Origin: Streptomyces chilikensis
GTDB lineage: Bacteria; Actinomycetota; Actinomycetes; Streptomycetales; Streptomycetaceae
Reading direction: 5' to 3'
Assembly: GCF_001642695.1 (NCBI RefSeq)
Contig: NZ_LWCC02000005.1
Coordinates: forward strand, 100,317 to 144,981
Length of the DNA: 44,665 nucleotides
In this document: positions 17,927 to 25,944 of the stretch, piece after piece
Position numbering within the stretch: the stretch's first letter is position 1
Layout of the letters: every line of letters begins with the position of its first letter
Program-made: the position numbers and the translations under genes
The notes under the pieces: generated by a model
The model's database searches: none
Told to the model about the DNA's origin: nothing
The model's input: the letters and a program-made list of their open reading frames with translations, nothing else

Positions 17927-18561
17927 GGCCGTTCCCTCGTGCCCCGTGACCGTCGGACGTCCGACCGGTCGGGGGTCCGCCGGATCAGCGCCGTCACCGC
18001 GTGCTCCGCTCCCGCCGAAGGCCTCAAGGACCTCACCCTTCTTCCCGCGCCCGAGTCCGAGGCCGGGGTGCGCGAACTCGCACCACTGCCAGCATCACCT
18101 GTGCGCGGCGGGCCCGACGACCGGGCCTGCGTCGTACGAGTGAGCACATGCGCCCGGGTCCGGCACGCTCGGTCTCGTGGGATCGCGGTCAGGGCGACTT
18201 CGGAGCCGGTGTGCCGTCGCGCAGAAGGTCTCCGGCCTGGCTTTGGTCACGAGTCCCGGTTCTGGCTCAGGTTCCGTGCGGCGGCCGGCATCGGCCCGCG
18301 CCCTCACGGACGATGTCGTCGGTCAGGGAGCCGGAGTCGGTGGTGCCGTCCTCGTCGATCGCGCTGAGCACGGCCTGGACGAAGCCTGCGGCGGGCCGCT
18401 TCCAGGCGTTCGGCGTGGTCCACCGCGAAGATCCGCGGTAGCGACCTGTCGAGTCCTCCGGGCAAGGGTCGGAGGTCGCCGACGGTTCGCGCCGTCGCCG
18501 GCGAGGGCCTCACCGCAGCCCCGTGGGCCTTGTGAGCACAATGGGCGCCGTGACATCGACG
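17927..18561. other. 635-bp gap, possibly a decayed gene
   Basis: Two minus-strand frames give gene-like pieces (RSLPRIFAVDHAERLEAARR, then in another frame GFVQAVLSAIDEDGT and DSGSLTDDIV). They may be parts of one frameshifted gene at about 18300-18450, but I recognise no family. The rest shows nothing. The part nearest 18540 should hold the glutaminase promoter. Confidence 0.3.
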
Positions 18562-19473
18562 ATGGACTATCAGCAGGTTCTGGAACAGATTGCCGAGGAG
18601 ATCGCGCGGACGCCCGGCCGGGGACGGTCCGCCGACTACATCCCGGCGCTCGCCGCCCGCGACCCGCGCGCCTTCGGCATGGCCGTCGCCGAGCTGGACG
18701 GCACCGTCCACGGGGTGGGCGAGTGGCGCGAGCCGTTCTCCACGCAGTCCATCACCAAGGTCTTCACCCTGGCACTGGACCTGGCCCATGAGGGCGACGA
18801 ACTGTGGGAGCACGTGGGCCGCGAACCCTCCGGCAACCCGTTCAACTCACTGGTACAGCTCGAGCACGAGAACGGCATCCCGCGCAACCCGTTCATCAAC
18901 GCCGGCGCCCTGGTCGTCACCGACCGCCTCCACACCCGCACCGGTGACGCGGCGGGCGAGCTCCTGCGGCTGCTGCGTGCCGAGAGCGGGAACCCGGACC
19001 TTGATTTCGACCTGGCGGTCGCCGCCTCGGAGACCGCGCACGGCGACCGCAACGCCGCCCTCGGCCACTTCATGGCCTCCTACGGCAACATCGACAACCC
19101 CGTCCCGCTCCTGCTCGACCAGTACTTCCGCCAGTGCTCGGTCACAGCCTCCTGCGCCGACCTCGCGCTGGCGGCCACCCTCCTGGCCCGGCACGGCATA
19201 CGCGCCGACGGCACCCGGCTGCTGACACGCAGCCAGGCCAAGCAGGTCAACGCCGTCATGCTGACCTGCGGAACCTATGATGCCGCCGGCGACTTCGCCT
19301 ACCGCGTCGGCCTGCCCGGCAAGAGCGGGGTGGGCGGCGGCATCATCGCCGTCGTGCCCGGTCGCTGCGCACTGTGCGTGTGGAGCCCCGGCCTGGACGA
19401 ACGGGGCAACTCCGTCACCGGAGTGGCGGCGCTGGACCTCTTCACCACGCTCACGGGGCTGTCGGTCTTCTGA
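18562..19473 (+). CDS. glsA: Glutaminase (beta-lactamase-fold, GlsA type)
   Basis: A 303-residue glutaminase A, converting L-glutamine to L-glutamate and ammonia. The serine-dependent motif SITK has Ser63 and Lys66. Other family motifs are EPSGNPFNSL, NAGALVV, the NPFINAGA block, and the C-terminal GKSGVGGGI. Length is normal for the single-domain bacterial form, with no ankyrin or STAS extension. The start is uncertain: ATG 18562 gives MDYQQVLEQIAEEI, which matches usual N-termini, but GTG 18550 or ATG 18541 in the same frame are possible. It stands alone. Confidence 0.93.
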   Translation: MDYQQVLEQIAEEIARTPGRGRSADYIPALAARDPRAFGMAVAELDGTVHGVGEWREPFSTQSITKVFTLALDLAHEGDELWEHVGREPSGNPFNSLVQLEHENGIPRNPFINAGALVVTDRLHTRTGDAAGELLRLLRAESGNPDLDFDLAVAASETAHGDRNAALGHFMASYGNIDNPVPLLLDQYFRQCSVTASCADLALAATLLARHGIRADGTRLLTRSQAKQVNAVMLTCGTYDAAGDFAYRVGLPGKSGVGGGIIAVVPGRCALCVWSPGLDERGNSVTGVAALDLFTTLTGLSVF

Positions 19474-19611
19474 TCCCGCCACCCCGCACAGCAGCCGGGC
19501 GTGCACCGCGGCCGTCGATGAGTCGGCCCCCGGCCGCGTGGTGCTGTGGGTGTGGCTGCTGCCCTTCGGCAGCGCCACCGAGGCGGCCGGTGAAGGGATA
19601 CAAGGTGCACG

Positions 19612-19764
19612 TCACCGGCTCGTCACCCCTGACACGGGCGGTCCCGTCCAGGGCCACTGCTGGTGGACGTCGTCCAGGTCGATCCGGTGGACCGCGGCGC
19701 CGTACCCCTTGCCGAGCGCCGCGACGGTCAAGTGGTCACCGCGCAGTTCGACAAGGAAAGACAC
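19612..19764 (-). CDS. Candidate 50-residue small protein (below usual annotation cutoff)
   Basis: A GTG-started frame, VSFLVELRGDHLTVAALGKG and onwards, ends PPVSGVTSR. It has GAGGAG six bases before the start, a nearly uniform G/C third position, and a sensible amphipathic composition with two Trp (QQWPWTG). It lies alone, convergent with the glutaminase gene, in an otherwise empty 700-bp gap. No family is recognised. The evidence is ribosome site plus codon bias, so a modest confidence is appropriate. Confidence 0.5.
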   Translation of the reverse strand: MSFLVELRGDHLTVAALGKGYGAAVHRIDLDDVHQQWPWTGPPVSGVTSR

Positions 19765-20182
19765 CAGCCGCTCCTCTCATGTGCAGGTCGCCGACAGGGA
19801 GAACCGCTTGTCGGCGTGAGTGTCGAGGCAACTCCCTGTGCCATTTCCTCCGGAGATGTTCGATGGTTGCCGGCAAAGAGGGCCAGACGGCCATCTGTCC
19901 GGCCGGTCACGGCTGCGGTCCGCCGACAACGCGGGTCCTGGATCGGCGAGGGGGCTCCGTGGTTCAGGCCGAAGGCCGTGCCGGCCGACTGGGATCTGTC
20001 GCGGCAGTTGTCCAGCATTCCGCCGGGATGGCGTTGACCGCTGCCGCGGGATGGGTGTCCCGGACCCGGGTGTCCCAGACGGTGAGCCTTCGCAGATGAG
20101 GCTCTTTCACCGCCGGAGATCAGGGCTGCGGGGAAGGAATGGGGCCACACGGCCGTCGGCGCGCCGCGGATAACCTGCGTGA
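19765..20182. other. Gap with no supported gene
   Basis: Frames on both strands lack ribosome sites and family motifs. A 48-codon minus frame from GTG 20113 (VKEPHLRRLTVWDTRVRD) is conceivable but not convincing. The final 70 bp likely hold the promoter of the ADP-ribosylglycohydrolase gene. Confidence 0.3.
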
Positions 20183-21124
20183 ATGAAGCAGATCCAGCGG
20201 GCCGCCGGCGCGGTCGTCGGCTCAGCGGTGGGGGACGCCCTGGGCGGACCCTTCGAGTTCGGTCCCCAGGGCGCGTTCTCCGCGCGGTTTCCCACGCCCG
20301 GTGCCGGTGACGAGATGTGCGGAGGCGGCGGCTGGGACCCCGGCGAGGCCACCGACGACACGCAGATGGCAGTCCTGGTCGCGGAATCGCTGCTGGAGCG
20401 GGGCGGTCTGGACCTGCCCGACATCTTCGCCCGCTTCCAGCGGTGGGCGGCATCAGACCCCAAGGACATCGGCCTGCAGACCGAGGACGTCCTGACCAAC
20501 GGCATGCCCTGGGACCTCGCCGCCGCGATCCATTTCCAGGTCAACCAGCGAGCAGCCGGAAACGGCTCCTTGATGCGGGCATCAACCTCTGCGGTCCACT
20601 TCGCGGCGGCCGGTCGAGAAGTCACCATGGACGCGGCCCGCCGCATCGCCGCCCTGACCCACGGTGACCGTGCGGCCTGGGAAGGGACCGCGATCTTTCA
20701 CGAACTCATCCGCCTCACGCTCGAGAACGCCGATCCCCTCGCCGCGCTCCCGGACGTCTTGGCTCTTGCCCATCCCGACCACCGTGGCCGCTACGCCACC
20801 GTCCTCGCGCCCGACTGGCACCCCGATCAGGCGACCGAGTTCAACGGTGCCGTCTGGCCCTGCCTGGGTTCCGCCGTCTGGGCCCTGCGCACCACCAACA
20901 GTTTCGAAGACGCGATACGCGCGGCGATCGATCTCGGCGGCGACACGGACACCGTCGCCGCGGTGACCGGAGGCCTCGCCGGGGCGTACTACGGACTGGA
21001 CGCCATCCCCGCCCGCTGGACCCAACCGCTCCACGTGCCTCTCCCGGGCTTCGACGGACGGGTACTGCATCTGACAGACCTGCTCCACCTCGCGCACCGC
21101 CTCCTGGAGGAGGGCCGTCGATGA
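20183..21124 (+). CDS. ADP-ribosylglycohydrolase family protein (DraG/ARH type)
   Basis: A 313-residue all-helical hydrolase that removes ADP-ribose from proteins or other ligands. The metal-binding motifs are in place: GDALGGPFE near the start, TDDTQMAVL at residues 57-65, and the C-terminal DLGGDTDTVAAVTGGLAGAYYG. The usual mid-protein block NGSLMRA is present. The length is standard. It stands alone on the plus strand with no ART toxin or nitrogenase context, so a general ADP-ribose or nucleotide-repair role is more likely than a toxin-antitoxin role, which is an inference. Confidence 0.93.
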   Translation: MKQIQRAAGAVVGSAVGDALGGPFEFGPQGAFSARFPTPGAGDEMCGGGGWDPGEATDDTQMAVLVAESLLERGGLDLPDIFARFQRWAASDPKDIGLQTEDVLTNGMPWDLAAAIHFQVNQRAAGNGSLMRASTSAVHFAAAGREVTMDAARRIAALTHGDRAAWEGTAIFHELIRLTLENADPLAALPDVLALAHPDHRGRYATVLAPDWHPDQATEFNGAVWPCLGSAVWALRTTNSFEDAIRAAIDLGGDTDTVAAVTGGLAGAYYGLDAIPARWTQPLHVPLPGFDGRVLHLTDLLHLAHRLLEEGRR

Positions 21125-21642
21125 GAAGACAGACGTGGCTGCCCACACGAGCGGTGAGCTGGTGGTGTGGGAGGCGGACCCGCCTGCCTTGCGGCCATCA
21201 ATGCCGGGACAGGATCTCGAGAACCGCCGCACCCGGCAACCGGACCCGGCACGGCGTCCGGGGCCGGCGCAGCGCAGTACGGACGGCGTTCGCGGCCGGG
21301 CCGGGCGTTCCACGACTGCCGCATCGTGCGCGGGTCGTACCGGCCCGTGCGGCCGGTCCTGGTCACCGCGGGCGAGCGACCCTTCTGGGTCGGAGCGCTA
21401 GACGCGGGAAAGGCCCTGTGCCGGTGCGTCGCGGGTGGTGGCGAGCAGGTCGGCGGCTTCCCCGACGGTGACGACGGGCTGGAGTCCGGGCACGTGCGGC
21501 CAGCCCGGCCGGCGCGGCATCACCCGGCGGCATCGCCCGGCGCCCGGCGCGGGGCCGCCTCAGTGCACATCGTCAGGGAATCGTCTTGCTGGTCCGGCAA
21601 GAGAAGTGGCCCCGCCGGCGGGGGTGCAGCACGGTGGGCCGC
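21125..21642. other. 518-bp gap, likely decayed coding sequence
   Basis: Three plus-strand frames share fragments (GELVVWEADPPALRPS and others) without a full domain. On the minus strand a 40-codon frame ends VGEAADLLATTRDAPAQG. None has a ribosome site. The gap may be decayed sequence; the promoter of the flavoenzyme gene should lie at its right end. Confidence 0.3.
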
Positions 21643-22701
21643 ATGAACACGGAAGAGATGCCCGAAGAGTTCGATGTCGTTGTCGTCGGCGGTGCGACCG
21701 CCGGTCTGTCGGGGGCGCTGACCTTGTCCCGGGCCCGGCGTTCGGTGCTGGTGCTCGATTCCGGGCAGCCGCGCAACGCCCCCGCTGCCGCGGCCCACGG
21801 CCTATTGACGCGCGACGGGGCGGCGCCGCAGGACCTGCTGCGCGCCGGCCGTACCGAGGTGGCCCTCTACGGGGGCACTCTGCTTCAGGAAGGCGCGACG
21901 TCCGTACGCCGGACGGACGGCGGGTTCGTCGTGGGCACGCAGGGCGGCCGGACGTTCCGTGCCCGCCGTCTGCTGGTGGCGACGGGCCTGACGGACGAGC
22001 TGCCGGAGGTACCGGGTCTGTGGGCGCGGTGGGGGCGTGACGTGCTGCACTGCCCGTACTGCCACGGCTGGGAAGTGCGTGACAAGCTGATCGGGGTGCT
22101 GGGTACCAGCGCCGCGTCGGTGCACCAGGCGCTGCTGTTCCGCCAGTGGTCACCGCGCGTCACGCTGTTCCTCCACAACGGCCCCGAGCCGAGCGAGGAG
22201 CAGTGGGAGCGCCTCGCGGCACGCGGCATCGAGGTCGTCCGGGGCGAGGTGGCCGGCCTGGACATCACCGACGACGCCCTGAGCGCTGTCCGGCTGGCCG
22301 AGGGGCCACGCATCCCGGTGGAGGCGCTGGTGGTGGCCCCGCGGTTCGTGGCGCGCAGTGAAATCCTGGCCGGCCTGGGGGTCGACCCGGTGGAACACCC
22401 CATGGGAATGGGCACCTACGTTCCCTGCGGACCGGGCGGCGCGACGGAGGTTCCCGGGGTGTACGTGGCGGGCAACGTCACCGATCTGATGGGCGGCCTG
22501 CCCGCCGTGCAGGCGTCCGGAGTGGCGGCGGCTGCGGCGATCAACGCCGACCTGGTGAACGCCGACGCCGACGAGGCAGTGGCCCGCCGCCGGTCCGCAC
22601 AGGTCTTCGGCCCGGTCAACGAGACACTCGTGTGCGAGCGGGTCCTGGGCGACCGCCGGCACGGTCTGGAATCGATGCTGCCCCCCGAATCCGGCCGGTA
22701 A
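21643..22701 (+). CDS. Thioredoxin-reductase-like FAD/NAD(P)-dependent oxidoreductase
   Basis: A 352-residue two-dinucleotide-domain flavoprotein. The FAD Rossmann motif is a variant, GGATAGLSG (residues 16-24). The redox pair CPYC is at 137-140, where thioredoxin reductases carry CATC. The NAD(P) domain shows GVLGTSAAS, and the second FAD motif VPGVYVAGNVTD is near the end. The last 30 residues extend beyond a typical TrxB. The CPYC motif and missing thioredoxin neighbour suggest a paralogue acting on a small dithiol or drug, as in the holomycin/gliotoxin dithiol oxidases, but this is speculation. Start ATG 21643; 21658 is also possible. It is convergent with an XRE-cupin regulator 29 bp away. 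Confidence 0.87.
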   Translation: MNTEEMPEEFDVVVVGGATAGLSGALTLSRARRSVLVLDSGQPRNAPAAAAHGLLTRDGAAPQDLLRAGRTEVALYGGTLLQEGATSVRRTDGGFVVGTQGGRTFRARRLLVATGLTDELPEVPGLWARWGRDVLHCPYCHGWEVRDKLIGVLGTSAASVHQALLFRQWSPRVTLFLHNGPEPSEEQWERLAARGIEVVRGEVAGLDITDDALSAVRLAEGPRIPVEALVVAPRFVARSEILAGLGVDPVEHPMGMGTYVPCGPGGATEVPGVYVAGNVTDLMGGLPAVQASGVAAAAAINADLVNADADEAVARRRSAQVFGPVNETLVCERVLGDRRHGLESMLPPESGR

Positions 22702-22729
22702 CGGGAGGACACACCCCGGCGGGCGGGTG

Positions 22730-23299
22730 TCAGGCGGGGCGGGCGCGCAGGTGGGCGCGTTCGCCCTGCTTGCCGAAGATGACCAGCAGTTCCACCGGCT
22801 GGTCGTTGTCGGGGCCCAGCCAGTGAGGGAGGTGGGTGTCGAACTCCGCGACTTCCCCCGGCCCCATGACCAGGACGCGGTCGCCGAGGTGAAGGCGGAG
22901 CCGGCCGTTGAGGACGTAGACCCATTCGTAACCCTCGTGCGTCCGGAGCTCGGGCTCACCCGCAGTGGGGCCGATGATGAGCTTGTGCGCGTGCATGCCG
23001 CCCGGCCTGCGGGTCAGCGGCACGTACGTCATGCCGTCGCGCGTGACGGGGCGCAGATGCACGCGGGGATCGCCCGTCTTGGGAGCGCCGACGAGATCGT
23101 CGAGCGGGACGTTGTACGTGCGTGCCAGGGGCAGCAGCAGTTCCAGGTTGGGTTTGCGGCCCCCGCTCTCCAGGCGGGAGAGCGTGCTCTCCGAGATTCC
23201 TGTGAGGTCGGCCAGCGCGGCCAGTGTGATGGCGTGCCGGCGGCGCAGGTCCCGTAGCCGGGGCCCGACACCGGCCAGCACCTTCTCGAAGTCGTCCAT
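22730..23299 (-). CDS. XRE-family regulator with C-terminal cupin domain
   Basis: A 189-residue DNA-binding protein. An N-terminal XRE helix-turn-helix (LRRRHAITLAALADLTGIS, ESTLSRLESGGRKPN, residues about 20-60) is followed by a cupin_2 beta-barrel (ELRTHEGYEWVYVLNGRLRL, GPGEVAEFDTHLPHWLG). In this family the cupin senses a small ligand and the HTH represses nearby genes. It is divergent from a broken MFS efflux gene starting at about 23384, which was probably its target. The start at 23299 gives MDDFEKVLAG; an in-frame ATG nine bases upstream is possible. Confidence 0.92.
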   Translation of the reverse strand: MDDFEKVLAGVGPRLRDLRRRHAITLAALADLTGISESTLSRLESGGRKPNLELLLPLARTYNVPLDDLVGAPKTGDPRVHLRPVTRDGMTYVPLTRRPGGMHAHKLIIGPTAGEPELRTHEGYEWVYVLNGRLRLHLGDRVLVMGPGEVAEFDTHLPHWLGPDNDQPVELLVIFGKQGERAHLRARPA

Positions 23300-23383
23300 G
23301 CCCCGCATCTTGCTGAACCGGCATGACGGATTACAACTCTTCCTCAGCTGGGCGCACCCTCCTGGCGTCGTGGTCCACGTCCC

Positions 23384-23746
23384 TTGTGGACCACCGAGCC
23401 CCTGCCCCTCGTCGCGTCGGTCGCCACCCTCATGGTCGTGCTGGACGTGTCCATCGTGAACATCGCGCTGCCGCAGGCGCGTCCTCGTCATCGGGCTGTT
23501 GGGCTTCGTCGCGGCTTCCATGCTCGGCGGCCTGGCGCCCAATCCGGGGACCCTGTTCACCGCACGCGCCCTGGAGGGCGTCTTCGCCGCGCTTCTGGCT
23601 CCCGCGGCGCTCTCCCTCATCACCGTGGCGTGGCCTTCACCGACCCCGAAGAACGTGCCAAGGCCTTCGGGATCTTCGGTGCGTTCCAGGGCGGCGGAGG
23701 AGCCGTCGGGCTTCTCCCGGGCGGCGTCCTCACCCGGGCCGCCTGA
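23384..23746 (+). pseudogene. MFS drug-efflux transporter (DHA2/EmrB-like), truncated and frameshifted
   Basis: The opening WTTEPLPLVASVATLMVVLD and SIVNIALPQA matches the first membrane helix of EmrB/QacA-type 14-helix transporters. A deletion at about 23479 removes helix 2. The next segment, IGLLGFVAASMLGGLAPNPG and ARALEGVFAALLAPAALSLI, is in a second frame. A further slip near 23630 gives FTDPEERAKAFGIFGAFQGG in the first frame, and then the gene stops after about 120 codons where about 480 are expected. It is divergent from the XRE-cupin regulator and is surely inactive. Confidence 0.85.
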
Positions 23747-23797
23747 CACGGTGCGCGCCGCGGCACGCCGGTCCGCACGAGGAGCGGGGCCGGGCGG

Positions 23798-24142
23798 TCA
23801 GCCCAGCAGTCCGTATACCTGCCACGCGGGCCACGCGACCACCAGCCCAGCCAGCACGAGCATGGCGGCCACCAAGACCTTTCCGTGCCGGTGCCGCGAC
23901 AGCGGCGGCACGTGGTACGCCGCGCAGACCCAGCCGGTGAAGGCCAGCAGGCTTCCCACCAGTATCGCGGGACTCGAGCCCGACGGGCAGGGGACGCCGT
24001 ACCTGCCGCCGCAGGAGTTGCCGGGCATCTGATGGAATCCCCACGCGATGCCCACCACACCCAGTGCGAGCACCGCGCCCGCGATGACGACCAGGAGCAC
24101 CGCCCTTCTCAGTGGCCGCAGCTCGTCGGTTCGCTCCGTCAT
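23798..24142 (-). CDS. Small integral membrane protein (three predicted helices)
   Basis: A 114-residue protein with membrane helices at about residues 13-36 (LLVVIAGAVLALGVVGIAWG), 58-78 and 88-110. The loop between helices 1 and 2 contains two cysteines (NSCGGRYGVPC), probably a disulfide outside the cell. No family is recognised, though similar orphan membrane proteins are common in streptomycetes. The start has a purine-rich GGGGGGAAGC before the ATG at 24142. It lies alone between two decayed regions. Confidence 0.75.
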   Translation of the reverse strand: MTERTDELRPLRRAVLLVVIAGAVLALGVVGIAWGFHQMPGNSCGGRYGVPCPSGSSPAILVGSLLAFTGWVCAAYHVPPLSRHRHGKVLVAAMLVLAGLVVAWPAWQVYGLLG

Positions 24143-24592
24143 GCTTCCCCCCGGAAGTCGGTCGTCACCGCCCGCGGCGGCAGGCCAGTGTAAGCATCTC
24201 GGCAGAGGACGCCCTTGGTCGGCTCAGGCTGCCATGAGGAGCGCGGCGGCGGTGGCGCACAGACCGCTGTGGTCGGTCATCCGGGCGGCGAGGTTGCCGG
24301 CGCTGTGGTGGCGGCAGCGGACCGCGCAGGGTGCCCACCTCACGCCCGTCCCCGGTCCGGCACAGCAGGTGCTGGGAGGCCAGGCCGGCTTCGGCTCGGC
24401 GCGGCTGGTGGTCTTCCAGGCGCTGGCCGCCGTCGGGACCAAACACGAGCAGGCCGACACCGTCGTGCGAGGCGGCCTGCACGACGGCCGCTGGTCCCGG
24501 CGTGGGAGGAGCGGCGGCCCGAGCCCGGTGCGGGCGCGGCTGGGTGACGGCCGGGTCCGGCGGCGTGCCGGGGCCGGCCGTCGTTGGATCTC
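24143..24592. other. Gap with possible decayed reading frames
   Basis: Open frames exist in all directions. The minus-strand frames contain gene-like pieces (GLLVFGPDGGQRLEDH and HHSAGNLAARMTDHSG in different frames) that could be frameshifted coding sequence. No domain is recognised. Confidence 0.3.
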
Positions 24593-25171
24593 TCAGGTGC
24601 GCGGCCGGGCCGCGGCCGGGCTCGAGGTGCTGGGCGCGGTCCGGGTGCTGAACCCGCGCTGCTGGGCCGTGGCCCGCACGAACGAGATGTGGGTGGGACA
24701 CGTCTCGACCACCGCCACCTCCAGGCCGTCGGCGTCGACGAGGGCCAGGCGCTCGGCGGCGGCGGGGACCTGCCCGTAGCGGTCGCGCATCCCGCGCCCG
24801 ACGCACACCTCGCACTCGGTGTAGGAGCCGGGTGGAAGGGGCGGTGCGGGGACCTCGACGGTGATCTCGCGGACGACCTCGACCACTTCGATACGGGTCA
24901 TCGCGGCGCGCTGTGCGGCCTTGACTTCTTCGGAGTCCACCTGGGCCGGCGGCATCGTCCACTTCGCCTCGATGGCCGCGGCCCTGGAGGCCAGGTCGGC
25001 CAGCCGCTGCTCGGGCGGCAGTGCGAGACGGGCCTTGCGGGCAAGTTTCGCGGCGCGGTTGCGTTCGTTCTCCGCGCGCCGCCGGGCCTTGAGCTCCGCC
25101 TGCTCCACGGCGTCCCGCCGACGTCGCGCCTGGGCGTGCCGGACGTCGCCCGGCGTCGGTGTCCCTGCCAT
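24593..25171 (-). CDS. Plasmid/ICE-type hypothetical protein with Cys motif
   Basis: A 192-residue protein. The first 90 residues are strongly charged and helical (HAQARRRRDAVEQAELKARR, NRAAKLARKARL), a likely coiled coil. The middle is VEVVREITVEVPAPPLPPG. Then comes a small Cys-rich part with CEVCVGRGMRDRYGQVP and ETCPTH, which could be a zinc site. The ATG at 25171 is supported by GGAGA upstream. Proteins of this layout occur in actinomycete integrative elements, but I know no function. The C-terminus (AAARPRT) may be altered, because the following sequence looks decayed. Confidence 0.6.
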   Translation of the reverse strand: MAGTPTPGDVRHAQARRRRDAVEQAELKARRRAENERNRAAKLARKARLALPPEQRLADLASRAAAIEAKWTMPPAQVDSEEVKAAQRAAMTRIEVVEVVREITVEVPAPPLPPGSYTECEVCVGRGMRDRYGQVPAAAERLALVDADGLEVAVVETCPTHISFVRATAQQRGFSTRTAPSTSSPAAARPRT

Positions 25172-25400
25172 CCCCGTCTCCTCACGAACCGGCCGGCCTG
25201 AGCCTGCTCGGCAGCAGGTTGACGACGCCACCCGCCGCTGCCGGGCTGTTCCAGGACGCGGTAACACGATCGGGTGCCGAGCCGACCGCGGCGAGCCGGA
25301 CCGGTACGAACCACCGGCCACACACGGCCCAGTCGCTGCCTCGTCCGGACGGCGCGCGGTGGTGGCCACGGCCGTCCGGCAGGTCGGGGCTGTCGGGCGG

Positions 25401-25840
25401 TCAGCCGGCCGTCCGGGCGAGGTCAACCTCGCCGGCCTCCACCAGGGCCCGGCGCGACTGCCGCGTCCCGGTGGAGCGTTCGACCTCCGGCAGCGCCGTG
25501 GCGGCGTGGAGCACGGCGCGGGCGGCGCCGGGGGGGCGGTGAGCGCGGTCAGCAGTCGGCTGGCCGCGGCCGCGCCGCCGGGGCCTGTGGTCCGGGTCCG
25601 TCCAGGCGGCCGCCGGATCGCCCAGGACGTCGTCGGCGCGGTGAGCAGGGCGCGGGCGAGGTGCTGGTCGGCACTGGGCGGGTGCTCGCGGACTGTGGCC
25701 AGGAGCGGGCTCCGTCCGAGGGCGGCCGGCAGCAGCGGGTCGGGGCCGCCCCGGACCCGGGAGCCGGGAAGCGGCCATGCCGGACGACGAGCCGCACCTG
25801 CGCAGCCTCCCGCCACGCGTCGGTGTCCGAACCCTCGGTC
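25401..25840 (-). pseudogene. Frameshifted element-type gene, unknown function
   Basis: Two minus frames complement each other. One gives PLLPAALGRSPLLATVREHP and DQHLARALLTAP, the other continues DDVLGDPAAAWTDPDHRP, the first returns with GGAAAASRLLTALTAP, and the second ends RAVLHAATALPEVERSTGTR, SRRALVEAGEVDLAR. Together they make one plausible alpha-helical protein with three frame changes. It lies upstream of the Cys-motif gene on the same strand, as in a decayed operon of an integrative element. Confidence 0.5.
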
Positions 25841-25944
25841 TGCGGGTGACACCGGCGGAACAGACGGGCCGGACCTCCGTGCCGTTCCGGCCCGCCTGTT
25901 CCGCGAGGTGACGGGCCGAGCCGTCACCTCGCGGAGGTGGGTCG

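Noticed and set aside
15752-18367. An 871-codon plus-strand frame
   Set aside because: It is the antisense shadow of the PAS/SpoIIE phosphatase, whose domains are unmistakable on the other strand.
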